A stretch of DNA of 32,348 nucleotides, from assembly GCA_905480545.1 (NCBI GenBank), contig CAJQQR010000061.1, positions 1 to 32,348 of the forward strand. The letters run 5' to 3'. Positions 1 to 8,421 of this stretch are shown one piece after another. A program made the position numbers and the translations under genes. Within the stretch, counting starts at the first letter, position 1. Every line of letters begins with the position of its first letter. The notes under the pieces were generated by a model. The model did no database searches, had not been told where the DNA came from, and saw only the letters and a list, made by a program, of their open reading frames with translations. This stretch comes from an uncultured Pirellulaceae bacterium. GTDB taxonomy: Bacteria; Planctomycetota; Planctomycetia; Pirellulales; Pirellulaceae.

Positions 1-240
1 TGCTTGGTCGTCTTTAACCCTCAAATCGTAGTCGCCGACCGTTTGCGGAAAGAAGTTCTCCAGAGTCGCCTCCTTGGGTGGATTCCAATCGCTGGCGACG
101 CTTTTACGGTGTAATTCTTCCTCAAGTTGCTTCTCTCCCCACTCGAGCACTTTGGGTACCAGTAGGTAGGCTGCAATGCCACCGATCAATAGGATACCGA
201 GACAGCCGATTCCACAGCCCATCACAATCTTCTTGACCAT
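1..240 (-). CDS. Membrane-anchored hypothetical protein, 5' part only
   Basis: The reverse strand reads from ATG at 240 to the window edge without a stop, giving the first 80 residues. The start MVKKIVMGCGIGCLGILLIG is a single hydrophobic segment (about residues 5-27) with two glycine-cysteine pairs, followed by an amphipathic charged stretch (KVLEWGEKQLEEEL) and then a region containing FFPQTVGDYDL. This fits a signal-anchor or single-span protein whose soluble domain lies outside the cytoplasm. A good ribosome site (AGAGGA, 7 nt upstream) supports the start. I do not recognise the family, and the C-terminus lies outside the window. Confidence 0.75.
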   Translation of the reverse strand, partial: MVKKIVMGCGIGCLGILLIGGIAAYLLVPKVLEWGEKQLEEELHRKSVASDWNPPKEATLENFFPQTVGDYDLRVKDDQA

Positions 241-552
241 TCAACAATCCTCTTTGATTCAGGTTCCGAAACGGATTACATTCAAATCAGATCCTTTCGC
301 CCGGAAACCATCTTAAATCGCATTAGATCAAAAGGACATTCGCAGGACAAATCGCTGTTTGTGGTAACTACGCTGAAACCCGCTTTCTCATTGCTCCGCT
401 AGTTTAAAATAATCCATTGATCAAATAGTGTTGGATTGCTCTCTAAAACTCGGAACCACGACGCAATCTAATTGGAAGCGCCTACGATTGCGGTTGGTTT
501 CTTCACACCTCGCTTGCTTGCCTTTTATTGCTTTTAAATACTGAATCAAAAG
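241..552. other. Divergent intergenic region, no gene seen
   Basis: This 312-bp region separates a leftward gene from the rightward SUMF1-domain gene, so it should hold both promoters. Apart from the ribosome site of the left gene I see no open frame of coding character, no strong hairpin and no clear repeat. Confidence 0.5.
248..253 (-). promoter_or_regulatory. Ribosome binding site for the 1-240 gene
   Basis: On the minus strand AGAGGA lies 7 nt before the ATG at 240. It is one of the few near-consensus Shine-Dalgarno sites in this window and fixes the start of the truncated membrane-anchored gene. Confidence 0.6.
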
Positions 553-1737
553 ATGATTTGCTCATTGCTACCGACCCTTATTTTTTTCATTTTGATCTGC
601 GTTTCCACCGCCTCAATGGCTGATGAACCGCTTGGTATTGTGAAAACGAAACCAACATCGGGGCGATTCGTCAAAACGAATCGCGGCTTCATGGTTCCGT
701 ACAAAACCAGAATCCCGGGCACTGATGTTGATTATGAAATGGTTCCGATTCCGGGCGGGACCTATCTGATGGGAAGCCCGAAAAATGAAGCGGGTCGATC
801 GGGAAACGAAGGCCCCCAAATCAAAGTCAAAGTCCGACCGTTTTGGATGGGCAAGTATGAAGTGACTTGGAATGAATTCCACCAATACATGGATTTGACT
901 GAAGTCTTTGTGGATTTTGAGCGATTAAAAATCCGCCGAGTCGACAAGGAAAACCAAATAGATGCGATATCGGCCCCTTCATCTTTGTACGACCCAGAAA
1001 TTGTCTACCAATACGGCCACAAAATGGACCAACCTGCCGCGATGATGACGCAGTACTCGGCACGGCAGTATACAAAATGGATCAGTCTGGTTTCCGGTTG
1101 CTTTTACCGTTTGCCCACGGGTGCTGAATGGGAGTACGCTTGTCGCGCTGGGGCTAAAACTGCATTTCACTTTGGCGACGATCCATCGAACCTGCGTGAC
1201 TACGCTTGGTTTCATGGCAACTCTGAAGAACAGCGACATTCCGTTGGCCAAAAGAAGCCCAACCGCTGGGGACTTTATGACATGCATGGCAATGTCGCGG
1301 AATGGGTTATCGACTATGACGAAGTAGACGGGTACTCCAAATGGAAAGACAAAACAATCTTTGCGGATAGAGATGTTCGCTGGCCGCGGAGTCTTGATAA
1401 TCAAATCGTGCGGGGTGGTTCGTTTGAATTGAAGAGCAGCGACTGCAGGAGCGCGTCTATTCTTGCATCCGATGAAGGAGAATGGAAAGATCAGGATCCT
1501 TGTTTTCCGATGAGTCCCTGGTGGTTTACGGGTGAACCGGCAGTGGGCGTTGGGTTTCGAATCATACGGCCACTGACCACACCGATGACGAGAGAATTAC
1601 GTGAAAAATTCCACGGGCCGGATGTGAATGAAACGATGGAGAACGTCAAAAATCGGATCAATGCCAACGGAAGAAGTGCATTTGGTATTGTGGATGAGGA
1701 CCTGCCACAGGCGATTAAGGATCTGCGAAAAAAGTAA
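553..1737 (+). CDS. Secreted SUMF1/formylglycine-generating-enzyme-like protein
   Basis: 394 residues. A signal peptide is visible (hydrophobic residues about 4-20, likely cleavage after SMA at about 23). The SUMF1/FGE-sulfatase fold follows, from about residue 65 (MVPIPGGTYLMGSP, PFWMGKYEVTWNEF) through RLPTGAEWEYACRAG and GLYDMHGNVAEWV to IVRGGSF and GVGFRIIRPL near 340. True formylglycine-generating enzymes carry a paired-cysteine active site (a C-x4-C arrangement) between the RGGS and GFR motifs. Here that stretch shows only SSDCRSA and a later lone Cys, so I infer a non-catalytic or differently acting member, of the kind planctomycetes encode in large numbers. The roughly 50-residue tail after the domain is unassigned. 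The ATG has only a weak AAAG upstream. The neighbour downstream is convergent, so the gene appears monocistronic. Confidence 0.88.
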   Translation: MICSLLPTLIFFILICVSTASMADEPLGIVKTKPTSGRFVKTNRGFMVPYKTRIPGTDVDYEMVPIPGGTYLMGSPKNEAGRSGNEGPQIKVKVRPFWMGKYEVTWNEFHQYMDLTEVFVDFERLKIRRVDKENQIDAISAPSSLYDPEIVYQYGHKMDQPAAMMTQYSARQYTKWISLVSGCFYRLPTGAEWEYACRAGAKTAFHFGDDPSNLRDYAWFHGNSEEQRHSVGQKKPNRWGLYDMHGNVAEWVIDYDEVDGYSKWKDKTIFADRDVRWPRSLDNQIVRGGSFELKSSDCRSASILASDEGEWKDQDPCFPMSPWWFTGEPAVGVGFRIIRPLTTPMTRELREKFHGPDVNETMENVKNRINANGRSAFGIVDEDLPQAIKDLRKK

Positions 1738-1953
1738 CGAACTTGACTTGCCAACGAACAAAGAAAAGTCGATAAGGTGTGAAAAAATTCACGGCAACGC
1801 CCCAAAAAATGTCCGACCAGGACGGCCAATCAACCCTTCGGATCAGCAGGTTTATAGAAACGATGCGTCGAAAATCTCCTGATTCATACACAACAGGTAT
1901 CAGCGAAGTCGTACTAGCTCATTCGTAGCACATAACGACAGCTGACATTTAGG

Positions 1954-3678
1954 TTACTTTTTTAGTTCCCATTCGCCATCTTCGAAAAGCGAGAAGGCGA
2001 GATCGCTTGCAACGTCTAAGACATCAAATCCCCCTTCACTTGCGTTGGCGATCACCTTCGCAAACCCGGTGGCTCGGTGCGTAAAACTCTCGGCCGCCCC
2101 GAGCATCTTTGCGACGTTTTGGGTGGCCACCAATCGATCGTCTCCTGCCCCATCGATTAAGACCGCTTCATCTTTGTTTCCGCCAGCATTCACGTTGATC
2201 CGATTGAAATGATTAGCTGTAAATCGATATCCCTGACCCTCCATTTCCCCGATAGACGCTGCGCCTAAATAGGAGTCAAAACCCTGTCCACCAAAAAGGT
2301 ACGCTTTATCGTGCCCACCGATGCTATTAGCAATCACGTGGCTAAAACCAATCGCTCGATGGCGAAATTTCACAGCGGCATTGTTCGCACTTCTTAAGCT
2401 ACCGAAATTCTTTTTCGGATCACCCGTAACCCTTGCCGTAAAATTTTCACCTCCTGCCAAAGTGCCGTTTAGAACTGCGATGTCGTCACCACCCAATATC
2501 GATCGGGCTACATTTCTGTCGTATCCCTCTGTTGTAATTCGGTAGCTTGGTCCCGTTATCTCTGATTGGGAGCCCTCGCTTACAAACGTATCCGATCCAG
2601 GAGAATCAAATAAATTGACCAAGTCGAAATTATTTCCTGGAACGCTCGGCGATTTGAGGTTTACCAACCCAAATTCCAAAACTCGGTGTGTATAGGTTTT
2701 TGCCAAATCTCGAACGAACGTATTCCCTAATTTTGCGACCACTCGTTCGTTTCCTTCACTATCAAAGAGTGTCGCTTCATCGTTGCCTCCTCTCCCCCTT
2801 ACCGTCAAAAAGCTCGTTTCAAGTCCATTGATTCTAAAATCGCTTCCCGTGAATTCAAATGAATCTGGCGAAGCCACCAATTTCTCATCCCCAGCCGTCC
2901 CGTATACGTAAATCGTATCTGAGCCTCCAGACCCGACATAGGTAAACTCGCCCAATGGAAAGCTGTAAGATTGATCGTTGAGTGAAACTCTTATGCGATT
3001 TCCGATGTTAATCGTGATCAAATCATCTCCGGAACTCCCGTAAACGGCAGGCCCAGTTGAAAACAACTCACCCTTTTTAAAATCGGTATGCATGGAGAAA
3101 AAAAGCTGTCCATTATATGGAGTTAAATCGTACGCGTTTGCATTGATCGAAGGATGGGCACTTTCCACTAAATAGGTTCCCTTCTCTGTGCCATCACTTC
3201 GCCATACTTGTATTCGATCCTCCGAATCAGACGCTTTGAAAAAGAATGTTCCATTTACGATGGTAAATTCACTTGGCCAACTCCAAGATTCTCCGGGAAA
3301 GATGTCTTTTACTAAGACTGTTCCATCACCGGTACCATCGCTCTTCCAAAATTCATATCCATGTTGCCCATCATTGGCTGTGAACAGTAATGTTCCGTCG
3401 ACATTTGTTAGATTGCGTGGTTCACTTTTTGAAGTTCCAGGTCGGATATCCTTGACTAGTACAGTTCCTTCCTCCGTTCCGTCCGACTTCCACAATTCTC
3501 GACGGTGATCAGGATCATGTGCCGTAAAAAAAAGCGTGCCGTCGACATCTGTCAATTCGGTCGGCGTGCTGTGACGAAAGCTTGTGTTAATATCACGAAC
3601 CATGACAGTTCCCTCACTGGTGCCATCACTTCTCCAGAGCTCCGTCCCGTTGCTCCCGTCCCGTTGCTCCCGTCCCAA
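1954..3678 (-). CDS. ELWxxDGT-repeat protein, 3' part after a frameshift
   Basis: This frame holds the C-terminal part of the protein whose N-terminal part is encoded at 3552-5714. The apparent TTG start at 3678 lies inside a tandem duplication and is probably not a real start. The part begins with four ELWxxDGT-type repeats (ELWRSDGT, ELWKSDGT, EFWKSDGT, QVWRSDGT). It then has about 350 residues of glycine/aspartate-rich repeats (GSSGDDLITI, GSGGSDTIYV, GRGGNDEATLFD, GGNKDEAVLIDGAGDD) that resemble beta-roll or parallel-beta repeats of surface proteins, and ends in ELKK. Removing one 14-bp copy at 3642-3676 joins it in frame to the upstream half, giving 1248 residues from ATG 5714. Expected location is the cell surface or outside the cell. 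Function unknown; structural or adhesive is only a guess. Confidence 0.85.
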   Translation of the reverse strand: MGREQRDGSNGTELWRSDGTSEGTVMVRDINTSFRHSTPTELTDVDGTLFFTAHDPDHRRELWKSDGTEEGTVLVKDIRPGTSKSEPRNLTNVDGTLLFTANDGQHGYEFWKSDGTGDGTVLVKDIFPGESWSWPSEFTIVNGTFFFKASDSEDRIQVWRSDGTEKGTYLVESAHPSINANAYDLTPYNGQLFFSMHTDFKKGELFSTGPAVYGSSGDDLITINIGNRIRVSLNDQSYSFPLGEFTYVGSGGSDTIYVYGTAGDEKLVASPDSFEFTGSDFRINGLETSFLTVRGRGGNDEATLFDSEGNERVVAKLGNTFVRDLAKTYTHRVLEFGLVNLKSPSVPGNNFDLVNLFDSPGSDTFVSEGSQSEITGPSYRITTEGYDRNVARSILGGDDIAVLNGTLAGGENFTARVTGDPKKNFGSLRSANNAAVKFRHRAIGFSHVIANSIGGHDKAYLFGGQGFDSYLGAASIGEMEGQGYRFTANHFNRINVNAGGNKDEAVLIDGAGDDRLVATQNVAKMLGAAESFTHRATGFAKVIANASEGGFDVLDVASDLAFSLFEDGEWELKK

Positions 3679-5535
3679 GCGGTAAAGAAAAGTACGCCAT
3701 TTGACTCAGTCAAAAAATTCGTTTGCGAATCTCTTTCACCTGGGTAAATATCCTTGACCATTCGCGTGTCTTCAGCTGTCCCGTCGGTTCTCCACAATTC
3801 ACTTCCAAATTCATCATGATAACCAACGAAGAAGGCTACTCCATTCACAATTGCCAGGGTACTACCGTCCAGAAATCCACTTTTTGCAGCGGGTACATTC
3901 GACAGTTGCATTGTTCCCTCTTCAGTACCATCACTCTTCCAAATATGTCCACCAAAATGGAAAAACAACTCATCTCCAACGACATTGAATTGGTCGAATG
4001 TCGAGTTATCGGCGCCCTCAGTTAAGTCTTTCAATAAATGAGTTCCTTCAATCGTTCCATCGCTCCGCCAAAGCTCTTGACCGTATTCCTGGTGATCCGC
4101 GACGAAGAACAATAAATCGCCAACAGAATGAAATTCTTCAGCATTGCTCCAATTGATGCCCGGGTTAACATCGAAAAATAGCTTTGTACCTTCCTCTGTA
4201 CCGTCGCTCCGCCAAACTTCGTGGCCGTGAATTCCGTCATCCGCAGAAAAATACAAGAGGTTGTTGTGGACCACTTTATTTCTAACAAACGGAGATCCCT
4301 CTCGATCATCTATGTCTTTCAAGAGGTAAGTGCCTTCGGTGGTCCCGTCACTAACCCAAAGCTCATATCCTAGTGATTTGTCGCCAGGCTCTTTGTAAGC
4401 GTTTGCCATAAAATAAAGCCGATTTTTAAATGGCAGAATTTTTGATTCAAAACCTGGATGAGAATAGGGGTAGACGTTTGCGACGGCGATGGTCCCCTCA
4501 CTGGTGCCATCGGTTTTCCACAAGCCGCCACTTTCTGTTCCAACTGTTTCAAAATAAACTTCCCCATTAAACTCCACAAAATCTTGAGGAACTGAGCCGG
4601 CCTCGCCTTCGAGTAAGTCTTTTACCAATACTGTCCCCTCCGGCGAACCGTCGCTTCTCCACAATTCACTACCGTGAATTCCATCGTTAGCTTGGAAATA
4701 CAGAAGACCATTTACGGAAATCATATCTTCAATTTCATTATTTCCGGGAAGCGTGCGAATGTCCTTAACCAATTCGGTTCCCTCTTCTGTTCCATCCGTC
4801 TTCCAGAGGTTTATTCCGGTACCGTTTTCGTAAGCCACAAAAAAAAGTGTTCCATCGACAACAGCAAACGGATTGTTCAGCGTTCCAGTCCAATTGCTAT
4901 CAAAGTAATGAATCGAAGCTGTACCTTCAGGCGATCCATCACTCACCCAAAGTTCATAACCGAACCTATCGTCCGAAGCCCGGAATAAAATTTGCCCATT
5001 CATGTGCATGAGGTACGACGGATTACTTCCCTTTTCGCCTGGATACAAGTCGTGCATGATTCGAGTGCCGCTACCAGTTCCATCACTCACCCAAAGTTCA
5101 CGGCCCACCAATCCATCATCAGCGACAAAATACAAATTCCCGTCAATATTTGTCAGCTCAGTGATCTTACTTTCAATGGGGCCCAACTGAACATCCTTCA
5201 ACAGGCGCGTTCCCGCCGTCGTGCCGTCGCTTATCCAAAGCTCGCGACCATACGAAGGATGGTCGGAAGTAAAAACGATTTGCTCATCGATCGCCGTGAA
5301 GTCAGCAGGCGAACTATCCAAGACGCCGTTGGCGATATCCTTAACGAGTTCTGTGCCAATCTCGGTACCATCGCTTTTCCAAAGTTCAATACCGGAATCG
5401 CCGTCCGTCGCACTGAAGAACAATGTGCCACCCAAATTCGTCAATCCTGTCGGGGAACTTCCCAGAATACCAGGACGAATATCCTTCACGAGGACAGTTC
5501 CTTCAGGACTGCCGTCGGTTTTCCAGAGTTCACGT
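3178..5535 (-). repeat. Array of 17 ELWxxDGT protein repeats
   Basis: The repeats are visible as protein motifs, with core (E/N/G)LW(K/R/V/I)(S/T)DG(T/S)xxGT. They vary in length and are diverged at the DNA level, so this is old protein repetition, not a recent DNA array. The exception is the 14-bp duplication at 3642-3676. Unit boundaries are approximate. Confidence 0.85.
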
Positions 5536-5714
5536 CCACTAGAAACTTCAGTCGCAACAAAATACATCCATTCGTCGATCACGACAAACTCATTGGGACT
5601 TGACGAAGCGCCAATGATCTCTTGATTTATGTTTGCCACTAACTCAGATGACGCAGATAAAAGCGTTCGGTCTTCGTATAACTCAAATCCAAGTTTGCGA
5701 TTGCGGATGTTCAT
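3552..5714 (-). CDS. ELWxxDGT-repeat protein, 5' part, truncated by a frameshift
   Basis: From ATG 5714 the product starts MNIRNRKLGFELYEDRTLLS. This is the N-terminal signature (F-E-x-L-E-D-R-x-L-L-S-A type) found on large secreted planctomycete proteins. A longer reading from TTG 5906 adds 64 residues of no protein-like character, so I reject it. Thirteen ELWxxDGT-type units follow (ELWKTDGS, ELWKSDGT, ELWISDGT, ELWVSDGT and variants such as NLWKTDGT, GLWKTDGT, EVWRSDGT). Each is followed by xxGTxxVKDI and then LTNxxGxLFFxAxD, with a period of roughly 45-60 residues. The pattern breaks at FTAWDGSNGT, where a 14-bp duplication shifts the frame, and translation ends at 3552 after about 36 out-of-frame residues. 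With the downstream half the protein has 17 such units. Four-strand, propeller-like folding is an inference from repeat spacing. Confidence 0.88.
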   Translation of the reverse strand: MNIRNRKLGFELYEDRTLLSASSELVANINQEIIGASSSPNEFVVIDEWMYFVATEVSSGRELWKTDGSPEGTVLVKDIRPGILGSSPTGLTNLGGTLFFSATDGDSGIELWKSDGTEIGTELVKDIANGVLDSSPADFTAIDEQIVFTSDHPSYGRELWISDGTTAGTRLLKDVQLGPIESKITELTNIDGNLYFVADDGLVGRELWVSDGTGSGTRIMHDLYPGEKGSNPSYLMHMNGQILFRASDDRFGYELWVSDGSPEGTASIHYFDSNWTGTLNNPFAVVDGTLFFVAYENGTGINLWKTDGTEEGTELVKDIRTLPGNNEIEDMISVNGLLYFQANDGIHGSELWRSDGSPEGTVLVKDLLEGEAGSVPQDFVEFNGEVYFETVGTESGGLWKTDGTSEGTIAVANVYPYSHPGFESKILPFKNRLYFMANAYKEPGDKSLGYELWVSDGTTEGTYLLKDIDDREGSPFVRNKVVHNNLLYFSADDGIHGHEVWRSDGTEEGTKLFFDVNPGINWSNAEEFHSVGDLLFFVADHQEYGQELWRSDGTIEGTHLLKDLTEGADNSTFDQFNVVGDELFFHFGGHIWKSDGTEEGTMQLSNVPAAKSGFLDGSTLAIVNGVAFFVGYHDEFGSELWRTDGTAEDTRMVKDIYPGERDSQTNFLTESNGVLFFTAWDGSNGTGATGRSSGEVMAPVRELSWFVILTQAFVTARRPN
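3642..3676. repeat. 14-bp perfect tandem duplication causing a frameshift
   Basis: The plus strand carries GTCCCGTTGCTCCC at 3644-3657 and again at 3658-3671, with the period-14 match running from 3642 to 3676 (2.5 copies). On the coding (minus) strand, one copy reads through as W-D-G-S-N-G-T-E-L-W, exactly the repeat consensus. The second copy adds 14 bases and shifts the frame. Without it, 1954-5714 is 3747 bases, exactly 1249 codons including the stop. Confidence 0.95.
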
Positions 5715-6226
5715 TTGTATTGGCTCGCCAAATCGTGTTGGCAGAATGATATTCCACAAACAATATTTTTTGCACGTGATGCGTTCTGAGAAAATCCCGT
5801 CAATTCTTCGCGAATGACGGGGCGGACCAACTACCCCTATTAGAATTACGATGTTGGCGATGTCAAATGATCGACAACCTAATTTGTTAAAGGCGTTGGG
5901 AGACAAGCATCATTTGGTTTTTGACGACGTCTACGCATCATTCCGCTGCGCGAGGATTCGTTCGTAATCCGAGTTTACTGGATTGAACGGTCATTCCACA
6001 AAACCGTCAGCATGTGCGAGCTCCTAACACAATCTCGCTTAAAATGACTGACTATTGCACATTGTGCCACTCATCGCCGCTAGCAAAAACGGATTGACTT
6101 GGAGACTAAGCAGGGGATCGATAGCGATCTAAGCAAAGTAAATCGGGTGTGAAAAATTTCAACGGACAGAATTTTTTGCCTAATCGTAAGGTAAAATTGC
6201 GTGTTTGCCTTCGATTGTGAACTCCG
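5715..6226. other. Divergent intergenic region, about 510 bp
   Basis: This lies between the start of the repeat-protein gene (minus) and the polytopic membrane-protein gene (plus), and must hold both promoters. The leftward frame stays open to 5906 (TTG), but that extension lacks protein-like character. GGTGTGAAAAATTTCAACGG at 6146-6165 resembles a sequence at 1776-1794. I see no convincing gene or strong hairpin. Confidence 0.5.
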
Positions 6227-8071
6227 TTGTCGAATCAACTGCCACAGCCCGAACATCCAAACGCCGAAACAAGTTTTCGGCATTGGGCGTTTTTTGCAAT
6301 GGAAGTGCTGCTATTGGTCGGGCTTTTTTATCTTTTCAGCCCCTCGCAGCCGCCCGGCACCAACGAACCGCATTATCTTTGCAAAGCCAAAAGCTTTTGG
6401 GATCCGACGTTTTGCCCCAATGATGTGTTCCTCCAATCGGCAGATGCACATTACCTTTTCTATTTCACCCTGGGCTGGCTCACCAGCTTTCTCAGCCTAC
6501 CTGTCGCTGCGATTGCCGGCAGAGTCATTTGCTGGACCGCGATTGCGATCGGCTGGCGGATGCTAAGTTTCTCGATTGTCGAGCGACCATTCTATTCGCT
6601 GTTATCTGCCGGCCTGGCCATCGTATTGATTCAGCATTGCCATTTTGCCGGAGAGTGGCTGATCGGCGGCGTTGAAGCCAAGTGCATCGCCTACGCATTT
6701 GTTTTCGCCGGTATCAGTTTTATCGTCAAACGAAATTGGTTCCCCGTTTGGATACTGTTCGGCATCGCGGCGGCGTTCCATGTGATTGTTGGCGGCTGGG
6801 CGGTGATCGCAGGTTTGTTCGCTTTGACGTTCAGTTTCGGAAATCGCGGTCGGTGGCTAACTCAGTTAATCTCGCTTTTTATCGGCTTTGCAATTTCGTT
6901 GATCGGTCTGGTACCGGCATTAATGTTAACGGTCGGCCAAGACTCCGAGATTGTAAAACAAGCGAACGAGATCTACACATTTGATCGAATCGCACATCAT
7001 TTGGTCTTTTCCCATATCTGCGAAACGCAGCCGGAGCGTTTTGATTTCTTTGTTGCCGCATTTGTTTTTTGGCTGGTCGCAGCTTTGCTTTTTTTTGATC
7101 AGAAAAAGTTAACGCGGCTCAATGCGTTTGTCCTCGGAACGGTGGCGATTGCGATTTGTGGAATCGTAATTGACTACCAAACGGCGAGTGCACAGAACTT
7201 TGAATTAGCAGCAAGTCTACTGCGTTACTATTGGTTCCGCATGGCGGATGTTTTCGTGCCGGTTGGAATTGCGCTGTCGATGACGGTCGTGGTGCGAGTA
7301 TTGTTCCAAAAAGCGTATGACGTCGGAGCGGTGGTGATGTCGATTCTGGTTTCACTGATCGTTGCCAACGCAATATGGATTGCTTACTCCCAAGCGATGG
7401 ATCGCCGTTGCCAAGCCGATCAATTAACACTGGTCTCCGCAAACGGATTTCCTGAAATCAATGAAAAAATCTACAAAGATTGGATCGATGTCTGCTGCTG
7501 GATTCGGGCTTCAACAGAGCCTGACTCACGATTTATTACTCCTCGTAATCAGTCGACGTTTAAATGGTATGCGCATCGAAGCGAAGTTGTTGCTTGGAAA
7601 GATGTTCCGCAAGACGCTGTTGGAATGGTCAACTGGCGAAAACGATTTGAACACGTCTTCAAATTCGATTCCTTTCAATATGGCTTGGCGACATTCAACG
7701 CTGAAGAACGATTGATCAATCTCGGGCGAGCTTATGATGCCGGGTATGTGGTCGTCGAACGGCGACACGCGCGAAATCGCAAAAGGTATTTGGAGTTTTG
7801 GATCGAATTCATACGCCTCAACAACATCAAACCGACCGAACTGAAAGCTCCACTTGATAAGCCCATTTACCTGCGTCAGGTCTATCCTAACGGTGATTGT
7901 TCAAAAGAAGTCATCCGCGACTCAAGCTACCTTGTGTATCAGCTTGAGGTACCCCAACCCTATCGGAAAACGTTGAATCAGTTGGAGGCGTTGTTTGAGG
8001 TTGTTCAAAATCCCAGCAAGGCAAATGAGATAAATGTTTCGGCAGTTGAATCCCAACAACCCAGCCAGTAA
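6227..8071 (+). CDS. Polytopic membrane protein, GT-C/DUF6798-like
   Basis: 614 residues from TTG 6227. The only other nearby in-frame start is ATG 6299, which would drop 24 hydrophilic residues; neither has a clear ribosome site. The first about 400 residues are mostly membrane helices (roughly ten), beginning with MEVLLLVGLFYLF. The first loop contains NEPHYLCKAKSFWDP and DVFLQSADAHYLFY, with acidic and histidine residues placed as in GT-C-type membrane glycosyltransferases and related planctomycete proteins; I recall DUF6798 for this pattern but cannot confirm it. A soluble C-terminal region follows (about 405-614), with CCWIRASTEPDSRFITPRNQ and VVWK-like segments resembling the extracytoplasmic tail of that group. 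Acting on a lipid-linked sugar or surface polymer is inference. The gene is alone on its strand, facing a small minus-strand gene. Confidence 0.75.
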   Translation: MSNQLPQPEHPNAETSFRHWAFFAMEVLLLVGLFYLFSPSQPPGTNEPHYLCKAKSFWDPTFCPNDVFLQSADAHYLFYFTLGWLTSFLSLPVAAIAGRVICWTAIAIGWRMLSFSIVERPFYSLLSAGLAIVLIQHCHFAGEWLIGGVEAKCIAYAFVFAGISFIVKRNWFPVWILFGIAAAFHVIVGGWAVIAGLFALTFSFGNRGRWLTQLISLFIGFAISLIGLVPALMLTVGQDSEIVKQANEIYTFDRIAHHLVFSHICETQPERFDFFVAAFVFWLVAALLFFDQKKLTRLNAFVLGTVAIAICGIVIDYQTASAQNFELAASLLRYYWFRMADVFVPVGIALSMTVVVRVLFQKAYDVGAVVMSILVSLIVANAIWIAYSQAMDRRCQADQLTLVSANGFPEINEKIYKDWIDVCCWIRASTEPDSRFITPRNQSTFKWYAHRSEVVAWKDVPQDAVGMVNWRKRFEHVFKFDSFQYGLATFNAEERLINLGRAYDAGYVVVERRHARNRKRYLEFWIEFIRLNNIKPTELKAPLDKPIYLRQVYPNGDCSKEVIRDSSYLVYQLEVPQPYRKTLNQLEALFEVVQNPSKANEINVSAVESQQPSQ

Positions 8072-8114
8072 ACCGCCGATATTCATGAAGAAAACGCCAA
8101 TTAACACGACGCTG

Positions 8115-8158
8115 GCGATTCGCTACGGGGGCCATTCGCTAAGGGGGCGATTCGCTCT
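8115..8158. repeat. Three imperfect 16-bp tandem units between convergent genes
   Basis: Units at 8115-8130, 8131-8146 and 8147-8158 share GC(G/C)ATTCGCTA(C/A)GGGG, the third incomplete. They fill the space between the stop at 8071 and the opposing stop at 8161. They are too short and too few for a CRISPR array. Confidence 0.8.
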
Positions 8159-8160
8159 GA

Positions 8161-8421
8161 TCAAGTTCCGAACCAGACCCAAGCATAAACCACCGTAACC
8201 AGACCAATCAAAACGAATGCAAACAAGGCCGTCAATCGAGCCGAATAAGGTGATTTTTTCTCTTCATCTTTCGGATTGAAAAAGAACAACACCAAGCCGA
8301 TGATCGCCAAACCAATACCAACAACCGACAATGCCAGTCGGAACATTAATAACTCATCGTTGAACTGTCCGGCGTCGTTTGCAATTTGCGACCACATCAT
8401 TTCAAGCTTTCTTTTTCTCAT
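8161..8421 (-). CDS. Small two-helix membrane protein
   Basis: 86 residues. Two hydrophobic segments (about 30-48, LALSVVGIGLAIIGLVLFFF, and about 64-84, ALFAFVLIGLVTVVYAWVWF) are separated by a charged loop (NPKDEEKKS). The N-terminus is hydrophilic and probably cytoplasmic. The start could be ATG 8421 or the ATG at 8400 (MMWSQIAND). No recognised family. The helix pattern, the short charged linker and the lack of any competing frame argue for a real gene. It converges on the 6227-8071 gene. Confidence 0.6.
   Translation of the reverse strand: MRKRKLEMMWSQIANDAGQFNDELLMFRLALSVVGIGLAIIGLVLFFFNPKDEEKKSPYSARLTALFAFVLIGLVTVVYAWVWFGT

Noticed and set aside
3642-3676. Programmed ribosomal frameshift as the explanation for the split repeat gene.
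   Set aside because: No slippery heptamer is seen, and an exact 14-bp duplication explains the frame change fully.
3178-5535. Regularly spaced repeats that could suggest a CRISPR array.
   Set aside because: The repeats are conserved only as protein and vary at the DNA level, with spacing of about 150 bp in one open frame.
4992-5603. Plus-strand 203-residue frame inside the repeat gene, and similar frames nearby.
   Set aside because: They are antisense shadows of the ELWxxDGT coding repeats. Their own repetition mirrors the opposite strand and they lack independent motifs.
5715-5906. TTG start at 5906 that would add 64 residues to the repeat protein.
   Set aside because: The planctomycete N-terminal signature starts at ATG 5714. 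The extra residues have no signal or domain character.
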